A stretch of DNA of 45,326 nt, from assembly GCA_900752545.1 (NCBI GenBank), contig CAADVS010000012.1, positions 1 to 45,326 on the forward strand, read 5' to 3'. Positions 16,525 through 25,828 of this stretch are shown here, piece after piece. The notes beneath the pieces are model-generated. The model saw only the letters and a list, made by a program, of their open reading frames with translations. It did not search any database and was not told the DNA's origin. The translations under genes and the position numbers were made by a program. Source of the DNA: an uncultured Collinsella sp. GTDB taxonomy: Bacteria > Actinomycetota > Coriobacteriia > Coriobacteriales > Coriobacteriaceae. The first letter of the stretch is position 1, and the number at the start of each line of letters is the position of its first letter.

Positions 16525-16536
16525 GAAGGAAACGAA

Positions 16537-16845
16537 ATGAGCGCAATCCAAGCAGCCCTGACCGTGGTGACGGTTCTAGTGGTTCCGTACCTCGTGCAGG
16601 CAATCAAGACCAAGGCCATGAGCGGCAACGCCGCCCGATGGGTCGCAATCGCGGTTTCCGCCCTGTGCGGCGCGCTGACCGCGATGGCGAACGGCATCCC
16701 GACCGACCCCAGCGCATGGGTGACTTCCATCTTCGCCTGCGTCGGCGGCGTGCAGGTGGCCTACGCCGCCTTCAAGGCCGTGGGCGTCACGTCGAAGTGG
16801 CTCGACTCGCTTCTGGCGCTCGGCGACGTGAAGAAGGAGGGCTAG
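16537..16845 (+). CDS. Putative phage holin
   Basis: 102 aa with two or three hydrophobic segments (about 7-22, 34-50, 60-82) separated by short charged loops, and a short charged C-terminus (GDVKKEG). GGAAGGAAACGA supplies the ribosome site. Size, topology and position immediately before an endolysin fit a phage holin that makes membrane holes for the endolysin. Confidence 0.7.
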   Translation: MSAIQAALTVVTVLVVPYLVQAIKTKAMSGNAARWVAIAVSALCGALTAMANGIPTDPSAWVTSIFACVGGVQVAYAAFKAVGVTSKWLDSLLALGDVKKEG

Positions 16846-16847
16846 CC

Positions 16848-16907
16848 ATGGATGACGAGACCTTGGAAGAGCTTAACGACGGAAGGGGCGACGATGACGA
16901 AGAGTAG
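16848..16907 (+). CDS. 19-residue acidic ORF overlapping the endolysin start
   Basis: Open frame of 19 codons: 11 Asp/Glu in a 19-residue product. It has the best ribosome site of the lysis region (AAGGAGG at 16834-16840, 7 nt before ATG 16848) and overlaps the start of the amidase gene in another frame by 14 bp. It may be a real peptide or serve to couple or delay endolysin translation. Confidence 0.45.
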   Translation: MDDETLEELNDGRGDDDEE

Positions 16908-17955
16908 CCTCTGCACCTACGTCAACATCACGGGCAACCGAAACAACGGGCGTTCGGGCAACCGCGTTTGCAAGATCACGCCGCACTACATGGCGGCCCA
17001 TTGGACGGGCAGGCAGTGCGCCGACTATTTCGCGGCCACGGCCCGCCAGGCAAGCTCGAACTACTGCATCGGCTACGACGGCGACATCGCCATGAGCGTG
17101 GACGAGGACGACCGCGCCTGGACTTCCGCGAGCAAGTGGAACGACGACCGCGCCATCACCATCGAGTGCGCGAACAACGCAGACTCCTCGCTCACCGACG
17201 CCACGTGGGCCGCGCTCGTCAACTTGTGCGCCGACATCTGCCGCCGCTACGGCTTCCGCCTCGCATACGACGGAACGCGAAACGCCACGCTCACCGAGCA
17301 TCGCATGTTCTCCTCGACCGATTGCCCCGGCGCGTGGCTGCATGCCCGCATGGGTCAGCTCGCATCCGAGGTGAACGCGATTCTCGACGGCGGCAGCGCC
17401 CCGACCGTCGCGCCATCGGTACCGGCAGAGCAGCCGAGCGACACCGGCAAGGAGGGCACAGGCTTCAACGGAACCTACCGCTGCACGGTCGATTGCTCGA
17501 ACGTGCGGGACGTGCCGGCGCTTTCAGGCTCCGTGGTCGCTTCCTACGGCAAGGGCGAGACGGTCAACCTCGACGACTGGTATTGCATCGCCGACGGCTA
17601 CGTGTGGGGTCGTTACACCAGCGACAGCGGTCATACGCGCTACATCGCCGTCGGCAAGCCCACGGGCGGCTACGACCCGAACGACTACCTCGTGCGCGTT
17701 GGAACCGCTCAAGTGCAGACTGGCAACTCGGCGGGCACGTACCGCATTTGCGTCGATGCCCTGAACGTGCGCTCCGGCGCGGGCACCGGCTACTCGACCG
17801 TCGCCACCTACCATCGCGGAGAGACCGTGACGCTCGACGGCACGTTCGCATCCGCCGACGGCTACGTTTGGGGCCGCTACACGGGAGGTTCCGGCTACAA
17901 GCGCTGGATCGCCGTGGAAACCGCCTCTGGCGAGAAGTACGCCGAGAGGGTGTAG
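16894..17955 (+). CDS. Phage endolysin: N-acetylmuramoyl-L-alanine amidase with two SH3 repeats
   Basis: 353 aa from ATG 16894 (GGAAGGGG before it). Residues ~10-155 are an Amidase_2/PGRP fold with the zinc ligands expected in AAHWTG and in TEHRMFSSTDCPGAWL, and the central SSNYCIGYDGDIAMSV. A Pro/Ala/Thr linker follows, then two bacterial SH3-type cell wall repeats, each starting GTYR and containing VWGRYT (about 190-255 and 275-340). It cuts the amide bond between muramic acid and the stem peptide to release progeny. No signal peptide, so it depends on the holin. Confidence 0.9.
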   Translation: MTKSSLCTYVNITGNRNNGRSGNRVCKITPHYMAAHWTGRQCADYFAATARQASSNYCIGYDGDIAMSVDEDDRAWTSASKWNDDRAITIECANNADSSLTDATWAALVNLCADICRRYGFRLAYDGTRNATLTEHRMFSSTDCPGAWLHARMGQLASEVNAILDGGSAPTVAPSVPAEQPSDTGKEGTGFNGTYRCTVDCSNVRDVPALSGSVVASYGKGETVNLDDWYCIADGYVWGRYTSDSGHTRYIAVGKPTGGYDPNDYLVRVGTAQVQTGNSAGTYRICVDALNVRSGAGTGYSTVATYHRGETVTLDGTFASADGYVWGRYTGGSGYKRWIAVETASGEKYAERV

Positions 17956-17958
17956 GTG

Positions 17959-18270
17959 ATGCCGTACCCAAGCCCCGCCGACGAAGACCGCAACGGCGGG
18001 TGCGGCCCGCTTGTGGCGGCGGTGCTCCTGCTGCTCATCATGTTCGCCGCCGCCTCATGCGCCAGGCAGGCCATGGGAGCGCAGGAGATGACCGTATCGC
18101 CAGCCCGCACCGACGGCCCCATCTACGACCTGCCCGATGACGTGCATCAGCAGATCGTGTGCGACCGTTACAACCGCGAGTATCTTCTGCTCACCACCGA
18201 CGAGGGAGGCGTGTACCTCATGCCGTACCTCGACGAGAACGGTGACCAGGCGATTATGCCGCAAGCCTAG
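17959..18270 (+). CDS. Small membrane-anchored or lipoprotein-like phage protein
   Basis: 103 aa from ATG 17959 (a GTG one codon upstream is possible). Residues ~18-36 are a hydrophobic segment ending in AAASC, which could be a lipobox or a simple membrane anchor. The outer part has VCDRYNREYLLLTTDEGGVY and a MPYLDENGDQ end, similar to DUF6440-like small phage proteins. As the last gene of the late operon it could act in lysis or be a moron. Function not established. Confidence 0.6.
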   Translation: MPYPSPADEDRNGGCGPLVAAVLLLLIMFAAASCARQAMGAQEMTVSPARTDGPIYDLPDDVHQQIVCDRYNREYLLLTTDEGGVYLMPYLDENGDQAIMPQA

Positions 18271-18337
18271 AGCGTGGTATCCTAAGCAGAACGATCGTCC
18301 CGAACGAGCATATTTCGGTTCGAGAAGTTGTTCGGAC

Positions 18338-18427
18338 GGGGCACCACAGAATCTGAGAAGCCCGTTACCAATTCGGTGGCGGGCTTTTTGCTACCCATGC
18401 GCCGGGATTCGAACCCGACAGGGTGCG
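18338..18427 (+). repeat. 90-bp direct repeat, copy 1
   Basis: Begins GGGGCACCA (like a tRNA acceptor end with CCA), then a terminator, then CGCCGGGATTCGAACCC, which on the minus strand reads as a tRNA T-arm. It matches copy 2 at a constant offset of 188 bp with several compensating changes in the terminator stem. No complete tRNA can be folded around it. Confidence 0.7.
18359..18389 (+). terminator. Terminator of the phage late operon (in repeat copy 1)
   Basis: Eleven-pair stem AGCCCGTTACC / GGTGGCGGGCT (two T-G wobbles) with loop AATTC and five T. It is the first terminator after the last phage gene. Confidence 0.85.
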
Positions 18428-18525
18428 GAGCTGAGGAAACGCGAAGCGTTTTCCAGCGCAGCACGCAAGGAGCGAAGCGACGCAGCGAAAGCGGGCGGCG
18501 GAAGCCACACGCGGACATCCCGCTG

Positions 18526-18615
18526 GGGGCACCATTTGAAACGAGAAGCCCGTTACCCTCGCGGTAGCGGGCTTTTTGCTACCGAAACGCCGGGGTTCGA
18601 ACCCGACAGGGTGCG
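18526..18615 (+). repeat. 90-bp direct repeat, copy 2
   Basis: Second copy, preceded by ATCCCGCT so that 18516-18534 reads like the last 18-19 bases of a tRNA ending in GGGGGCACCA, but the 5' part of the T-arm is missing. Such 3' fragments are what integration into a tRNA gene leaves behind. Confidence 0.7.
18547..18577 (+). terminator. Second terminator (in repeat copy 2)
   Basis: Stem AGCCCGTTACC / GGTAGCGGGCT, loop CTCGC, five T. Compared with copy 1 one wobble pair became T-A, so pairing is kept while sequence changes. Confidence 0.8.
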
Positions 18616-18624
18616 AACCCCGGC
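18589..18624. repeat. Hairpin of T-arm-like sequence
   Basis: GCCGGGGTTCG / CGAACCCCGGC is a perfect 11-bp stem, with a further ACCC/GGGT pairing inside and loop GACA. Repeat copy 1 has only the left half. Confidence 0.6.
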
Positions 18625-18638
18625 ATCATCGCAAGGCC

Positions 18639-18859
18639 TGTGGGCAAAAAATAGCAAATATGAGTACTGTTACCATTTTAGTAACAGCAATTTCATGCCT
18701 TCAGAAGACGATTTAGACGTCAGGCGTCCTACGGCGGAAGAATTGCAGACGTTTATCGGCTAAGTACTTGGACATATGTTGCGTAACACTTCATATTTTG
18801 CAAATAAATAATGCTACAGGACTTGTGACAGTACTCATATTTGACGTTTTTTGCCCACA
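18639..18859. mobile_element. AT-rich 221-bp element with terminal inverted repeats (MITE-like)
   Basis: Left end 18639-18673 and right end 18825-18859 are inverted copies: TGTGGGCAAAAAA and CAAATATGAGTACTGT match exactly, with three mismatches between them and one near the inner end (31 of 35). The interior is clearly more AT-rich than both neighbours and has a 7-bp hairpin (CTGTTAC / GTAACAG, 18667-18687). No transposase and no clear target duplication are seen. It could be a non-autonomous transposon remnant or a repeat specific to this lineage. Confidence 0.55.
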
Positions 18860-18912
18860 ACCCTTTATACCTAGGCATATCGGCGGCAAAACGGGCTTCA
18901 AAGCGCCCTTCG

Positions 18913-18951
18913 CAAACAAAAGCCGGGGCCCGCGCGATGCGGACCCCGGCT
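18913..18951 (-). terminator. Terminator of glnN
   Basis: Minus-strand stem AGCCGGGGTCCGC / GCGGGCCCCGGCT (13 pairs with one wobble) followed by TTTTGTTTG. It lies 30 bp after the glutamine synthetase stop. Confidence 0.85.
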
Positions 18952-18980
18952 CAATACCGTGACGATATGTCAGTTACGCT

Positions 18981-21068
<2,088 letters not shown>

Positions 21069-21494
21069 ACGGAACTCCCTTCGTATCGGCACCGCGTGAG
21101 AAGCGGTGTTGATTACTAACGAACGAGTCATAGCTTAGACTCGCCGTGTTTCCGCGACATTACCGTTATGTTGCTGTCGCGAAACCAATCAATGAGGTTA
21201 CCCTATCGAGGCGGCGTTGCCACCCTCAACAGCCAATCAACTGTATAAATAGCAGACCTCTCCCCATGGTTTAAGGGTAGTCAATTTGGAATGGAGCTCT
21301 ATTAACTGGTATTTTGCATCAGATACCAGTCTTTATAGTCCGTGCCTAGATTAGCCGCTCTGTTATAGAGAAAGCCGATAGCAAGGCATCTTTGATTGGT
21401 ATCCTCAAATAGCGAGTGAAACTCCACCGTGGCACAGTGGTGCTGTAGAATCCTTACAACACATCACACTATTACGTATCTAGAGGAGCACGAT
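21069..21494. other. Divergent intergenic region glnN / metF
   Basis: 426 bp between divergent genes, holding both promoters. The one clear structure is an inverted repeat ACTGGTAT (21305-21312) / ATACCAGT (21323-21330) with a 10-bp spacer, a plausible operator. A TAGAAT box preceded by TGCTG (21441-21451) could be an extended -10 element for metF. I do not recognise a cobalamin or SAM riboswitch. Confidence 0.5.
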
Positions 21495-22367
21495 ATGCGC
21501 GTCGACGAGGTTTTTAAGCAGGCAGCATCCCAGGGCACCGCACCCGTTTCGTTTGAGATGTTCCCGCCCAAGGGCGAGCTGACCCTCGACACGGCTCGCG
21601 AAGTGGCAGGCAATCTGTGCAAGCTTTCGCCGAGCTTTGTCTCGGTCACCTGCTCGGCTGGCGGCTCGGGCAACGGCGCCACCACCGCCCCCATCGCGCA
21701 TATGATTACGAGCGAATTCGATACACCCTCGGTGGCACACCTTACCTGCGTGGGCCGCTCGCACGCCGATATCGCCGCCAAGATCGACGAGTATCGCACC
21801 GCCGGCGTGGAAAACATCCTGGCCCTGCGTGGCGATCTCCCTGCCGGCGCAACCGAGGACGACAAGCCCGCCTCCGACTACGCCTACGCCCGCGACCTCA
21901 TCCCCGAGCTCGTCGACGCCGGCTTTTGCGTGGGCGCCGCAGCCTACCCCGAGGGCCACATTGCCTGTGAGGATCTCAACCTCTCGGTCGAACACCTCAA
22001 GCAAAAACAGGACGCTGGCGCGAGCTTCTTTGTGACGCAGCTCTTCTTTGATAACGAGTGCTTCTACCGTTTTCGCGATCTTGCCGACAAGGCCGGCATC
22101 ACCGTGCCCATTACCGCGGGCATCATGCCGTTTATGGGCAAGTCGCAGATCAGCCGCATGGTCTTTATGTGCGGCGCGTCGCTGCCCTCCCCCGTCATCA
22201 AGATTCTCGCCAAGTACGAGAATGACCCCGAGAGCCTACAGGCAGCTGGTGTAGATTATGCAGCCCGCCAGCTTTGCGACCTCAAGGAGCACGGCGCCGA
22301 CGGCCTGCACCTGTACACTATGAACCGTCCTGCGATCGCCGCGACCATTATGGAGCGCCTGGGGTAA
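21495..22367 (+). CDS. metF: 5,10-methylenetetrahydrofolate reductase
   Basis: 290 aa from ATG 21495, placed by GAGGAG just before it. TIM-barrel flavoprotein that makes 5-methyl-THF, the methyl donor for MetH. Seen: VSFEMFPPKGE at the start (the family's S-F-E-x-x-P-P-K), FVSVTCSAGGSG, HLTCVGRS, ILALRGDLP, AAYPEGH, FFVTQLFFDN, and PITAGIMPFMGKSQI. It overlaps the next gene by one base (TAATG), forming an operon with the reactivation protein and MetH. Confidence 0.95.
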   Translation: MRVDEVFKQAASQGTAPVSFEMFPPKGELTLDTAREVAGNLCKLSPSFVSVTCSAGGSGNGATTAPIAHMITSEFDTPSVAHLTCVGRSHADIAAKIDEYRTAGVENILALRGDLPAGATEDDKPASDYAYARDLIPELVDAGFCVGAAAYPEGHIACEDLNLSVEHLKQKQDAGASFFVTQLFFDNECFYRFRDLADKAGITVPITAGIMPFMGKSQISRMVFMCGASLPSPVIKILAKYENDPESLQAAGVDYAARQLCDLKEHGADGLHLYTMNRPAIAATIMERLG

Positions 22368-23155
22368 TGGAAAAACCGCACATCGATACAACCGCTATCG
22401 AAGTGCCGGCCGACCTTGCGTCGCCGGCGCTCTACCGTATCGATGCCGCGCACCATCCCCGTGTCGACCGTGCCGAGATGCTGCGGTATCTGGGTTACGG
22501 CGGCCAGCAGATTGAGCCCGAACTGTCACGACGTATTGAGCTTGTCGTTGAACGTCTGGAACTGGACATTGAGCCCCGTGGCGTGCGCCGCGTATTTGCC
22601 ATCGATGCCACGGGCGTCGACGAACAGGGCGAGCCTTGCATCCGCCTGGTCGGCACCAACGTTGAGCTGCGCGGTCGCGATATCTATCGTCATCTTAAGG
22701 ACGCCCGCTTTGCCGCACTCATGGCATGCACCCTCGGCATGGACGCCGAGCGTCGCCTGCGCACCACGGGAGCCCAACATCCCCTGGAGGGCGCCGTGCT
22801 CGACGCCGCGTGCTCCGCTTACGTGGAAGCCGCCGTTGAGCAAATGGACCAGCAGGTCAAGACGGACGCCGTCGTTCATGGGCTCGCCGGCAACTGGCGC
22901 TTTAGTCCCGGCTACGGCGACTGCCCGCTCTCGGCCCAGCGCTCAATCGTGGCTGCGCTCAACGCCACGCGGCTCATCGGGCTTACCGTCACACCCACCA
23001 GCCTACTCATGCCCACCAAGAGCGTGACCGCGGTGATCGGCCTGTTCGAAGGCGAAGTCCACGACGCCCAAAGCCGCCCCACCTGCAATATCTGCCGCAT
23101 GCGCGAGCACTGCCGCTTCCGCGCCGCCCACACCACCTGCTATTCCAGCCATTAG
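22367..23155 (+). CDS. Stand-alone methionine synthase (MetH) reactivation protein
   Basis: 262 aa from ATG 22367, translationally coupled to metF. It corresponds to the C-terminal activation domain of MetH: YLGYGGQQIEP at the start, LMACTLGMDAERRLR, DAACSAYVEAAVEQMD, RFSPGYGDCPLSAQ and LMPTKSVTAVIGL near the end, the SAM-binding core that lets oxidised cob(II)alamin be remethylated. After this core the protein adds a Cys cluster CNICRMREHCRFR plus a final Cys, found in stand-alone members from anaerobes. Its neighbour MetH lacks this domain, so the two polypeptides should work together. Confidence 0.85.
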   Translation: MEKPHIDTTAIEVPADLASPALYRIDAAHHPRVDRAEMLRYLGYGGQQIEPELSRRIELVVERLELDIEPRGVRRVFAIDATGVDEQGEPCIRLVGTNVELRGRDIYRHLKDARFAALMACTLGMDAERRLRTTGAQHPLEGAVLDAACSAYVEAAVEQMDQQVKTDAVVHGLAGNWRFSPGYGDCPLSAQRSIVAALNATRLIGLTVTPTSLLMPTKSVTAVIGLFEGEVHDAQSRPTCNICRMREHCRFRAAHTTCYSSH

Positions 23156-23164
23156 GAGCCCTCG

Positions 23165-25720
23165 ATGTTTACTCCGCTTATCACTCATGATTCTGACGGC
23201 ACCGCATTGGCGGCACCCGTTGATGCCGCACGCCGCAATGGCGCTGCATACAAGACACGCACGATCGATGACCTTCGCATTAAGGACGATCGCCTGCGCG
23301 CCGCCATCGAGGGCACCGGGCACCTGCTGTTTGACGGCGGCATGGGCACCATGTTGCAGGCCGCCGGCATGAAGGCAGGCGCCCTGCCCGAGCTGCTCAA
23401 CTTTGAGGAGCCCCAGGTCATCACCGATATCCAGCGTCAGTACGTCGAGGCCGGCTGTGACGTGATCACCGCCAACACCTTTGGCGCCAACGCCCACAAG
23501 CTCGACGGCGCCGCCACCGTGGCAGACGTCTTTGCCGCGGCCGTCACCTGCGCCCGCGAGGCCGGCGCCCGCTACGTCGCCGGTGACATCGGCCCCATCG
23601 GCGCGCTGCTTCGCCCCCTGGGTACCCTCAGCTTCGACGAGGCCTATGACCTCTTTGCCGAGGAAGTACGCGCCGGCGTCGCCGCGGGTGTGGACCTCTT
23701 TATTATCGAGACCATGACCGACCTTGCCGAGATCAAGGCGGCCGTCCTCGCCTGCCTCGAGAACTCCGACCTGCCCGTCTTTGCCACCATGACCTTTGAG
23801 GAAGACGGTCGCACCTTCTTGGGCACGAGCCCCGAGGTGGCCGCCATCACCCTCGACGCCATCGGCGCCGACGTCCTGGGCATCAACTGCAGCCAGGGCC
23901 CGGCCGAGCTCCGAGGACTCGCCGCGCGCATGCTCACCGTCACCGACAAGCCCGTTATGGTGCAGGCCAATGCGGGACTGCCCCACGTGGACGATGACGG
24001 CAATACCGTCTTTGATATCCAGGCACCCGAATACGCCGAGGCCGTCGCCGGCATGATTGAGGACGGCGTGAGCGTCGTGGGTGGCTGCTGCGGTACCACG
24101 CCCACGCACATGGCGGCACTTCGTACCCTCATCGACACCCACACGCCCAGCCCGCGTCACCGCAAGCCCAGTATGTCGGTCACGAGCGCCCAGACGGTCG
24201 TGGACCTCCCCTGCGACGGCCACAAGATCGCCGTCATCGGCGAACGCATCAACCCCACCGGCAAAAAGCGCCTGCAGCAGGCCCTGCGCGACGGCGACCT
24301 GGACTACGTCGTGAGCCAGGGCATCAGCCAGCAGGAGCAGGGCGCCGACATCCTGGACGTCAACGTGGGCCTGCCCGAGATCGACGAGGTCAAGGTCATC
24401 CAGCAGGCCACCGAGCAGCTCCAGGGCTCCACGCTGCTGCCGCTGCAGATCGACTCCACCGACCCCGCCGCCGTCGAGGCCGCCGTACGTCGCTACGCCG
24501 GCAAGCCCATCATCAACTCGGTCAATGGCAAACAGCAGATCATGGACGAGATCTTCCCCCTGGTCGCCCACTACGGCACCAACGTCGTCGGCCTCACGCT
24601 CGACGAAGGCGGCATCCCCGATACCGCCGAGGCTCGCTTCGCCATCGCCGAGCGCATCGTAGCCGAGGCCGCCCGCTATGGCATCGGCCCGGACCGCATC
24701 CTCATCGACTGCCTGGTCATGACCGCCTCGACCAACCAGCGCCAGGCCGAGCAGATCCTGCGCGCCATGTCCCTGTGCAAGGAGCGCCTGGGCGTCAAAT
24801 GCGCGCTCGGCGTGTCGAACATCAGCTTTGGCCTGCCCGCGCGGCCGCTGCTGGGCTCGGTCTTTTTAGCTGCCGCTTTTGGCGCGGGTCTGGACGCCCC
24901 CATTATGAACCCGGGCTCCAAGCGCTTTATGGATACCGTCTACAGCTATCGCGTGCTGAGCGTTGAGGACGAGGGCTCGACCGGATACATCGAGCGCTAC
25001 GCCGGCTGGACCGATCCGTATAAGATCGCCGCGAACCCGGCGGCCGCTCAGTCAGCATCGAGCGATGCCGCGCCTGCCGCAAGCACTACCGCAAGCGCCG
25101 ATGACGACCCCATCCGCCACATGGTCGTCTCGGGCCGCAAGGGCGAAATCGCGGCCGAAACCGAGCGTCTGCTGGCAGATCACGACGCCATGGACCTCAT
25201 CAACAATCACTTTATCCCCGCCCTCGACGAGGTTGGCGTCCTCTTTGACCAGGGCAAATTCTTCTTGCCGCAGCTCATGGCCTCGGCCGAGGCCGCGCGC
25301 GTGGGCTTCGATACCATCAAACGCCTGATGCCCGCCGGCGAGATTGCCGACAAGGGTAAGATCTGCGTGGCCACCGTCAAGGGCGACATCCACGATATCG
25401 GTAAGAACATCGTCAAGATGTTGCTCGATAACTACGGCTACACCGTCTTTGATCTGGGTCGCGACGTCGATCCACAGGAGGTGCTCAAGACCGTCAAGGA
25501 GCGTGACATTAAGCTCGTCGGCCTCTCGGCGCTTATGACCACCACCGTCGTTGCCATGGAAGAGACCATCAAGCTGCTTCATGCCGAGGTACCGGGCGTC
25601 AAGATCATCGTGGGCGGCGCCGTACTCACCCCCGAATACGCCAAGCAGATTGGCGCAGACTACTACGCCAAGGACGCCGCCGAGAGCGCGCGTATCGCCG
25701 AAGAGGTCTTTGGGCAGTAA
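23165..25720 (+). CDS. metH: Cobalamin-dependent methionine synthase lacking the activation domain
   Basis: 851 aa (full MetH is about 1200). Domains: homocysteine-binding about 50-335 (LLFDGGMGTMLQ; zinc cysteines in GINCSQG and GGCCGTTP); pterin-binding about 350-610 (IGERINPTGKK, DILDVNVG, NSVNGK); cobalamin cap and B12-binding about 645-851 (DIHDIGKN supplies the cobalt-ligating His; VGLSALMTTT; VGGAVLT). A low-complexity Ala/Ser linker separates the pterin and B12 parts. It ends after the B12 domain, with the activation domain supplied by the gene upstream. An extra ~50 residues precede the usual start of the homocysteine domain. Confidence 0.95.
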   Translation: MFTPLITHDSDGTALAAPVDAARRNGAAYKTRTIDDLRIKDDRLRAAIEGTGHLLFDGGMGTMLQAAGMKAGALPELLNFEEPQVITDIQRQYVEAGCDVITANTFGANAHKLDGAATVADVFAAAVTCAREAGARYVAGDIGPIGALLRPLGTLSFDEAYDLFAEEVRAGVAAGVDLFIIETMTDLAEIKAAVLACLENSDLPVFATMTFEEDGRTFLGTSPEVAAITLDAIGADVLGINCSQGPAELRGLAARMLTVTDKPVMVQANAGLPHVDDDGNTVFDIQAPEYAEAVAGMIEDGVSVVGGCCGTTPTHMAALRTLIDTHTPSPRHRKPSMSVTSAQTVVDLPCDGHKIAVIGERINPTGKKRLQQALRDGDLDYVVSQGISQQEQGADILDVNVGLPEIDEVKVIQQATEQLQGSTLLPLQIDSTDPAAVEAAVRRYAGKPIINSVNGKQQIMDEIFPLVAHYGTNVVGLTLDEGGIPDTAEARFAIAERIVAEAARYGIGPDRILIDCLVMTASTNQRQAEQILRAMSLCKERLGVKCALGVSNISFGLPARPLLGSVFLAAAFGAGLDAPIMNPGSKRFMDTVYSYRVLSVEDEGSTGYIERYAGWTDPYKIAANPAAAQSASSDAAPAASTTASADDDPIRHMVVSGRKGEIAAETERLLADHDAMDLINNHFIPALDEVGVLFDQGKFFLPQLMASAEAARVGFDTIKRLMPAGEIADKGKICVATVKGDIHDIGKNIVKMLLDNYGYTVFDLGRDVDPQEVLKTVKERDIKLVGLSALMTTTVVAMEETIKLLHAEVPGVKIIVGGAVLTPEYAKQIGADYYAKDAAESARIAEEVFGQ

Positions 25721-25745
25721 CACAACGGAAACAACCGAGCACCAA

Positions 25746-25783
25746 AACGTGCCGCACACGCCACGAGACGCGTGCGGCACGTT
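25746..25783. terminator. Hairpin between metH and UPF0210 gene
   Basis: Perfect 12-bp arms AACGTGCCGCAC / GTGCGGCACGTT, extended inside by CG/CG after one mismatch. There is no T run on the + side, only TTAGAATAG, while the minus side has CGTTTTGG. It probably marks the end of the metF-metH operon but could be an operator. Confidence 0.5.
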
Positions 25784-25828
25784 AGAATAGATGAGACTAT
25801 GCTCGTTTTGGCAGATAGGAGCGCAAGG

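Larger units (their letters stand above)
18271..18980. other. Phage-host junction region without normal-sized genes
   Basis: About 710 bp with no supported protein gene except a possible 22-aa ORF at 18696-18764. It contains the two 90-bp direct repeats, their terminators, a hairpin (18589-18624), an AT-rich element with terminal inverted repeats (18639-18859) and the glnN terminator. The right attachment site of the prophage should lie here, but the other att copy is outside the window, so its exact place cannot be given. Confidence 0.6.

Noticed and set aside
1..18270. Integrase, repressor or replication genes of the prophage
   Set aside because: None found in this window; only late genes, DGR and lysis genes are present, so the other end must lie to the left.
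18397..18427. tRNA gene suggested by a canonical T-arm on the minus strand
   Set aside because: No matching 5' acceptor strand, D-arm or anticodon arm can be found; only a T-arm-like fragment in the 90-bp repeat.
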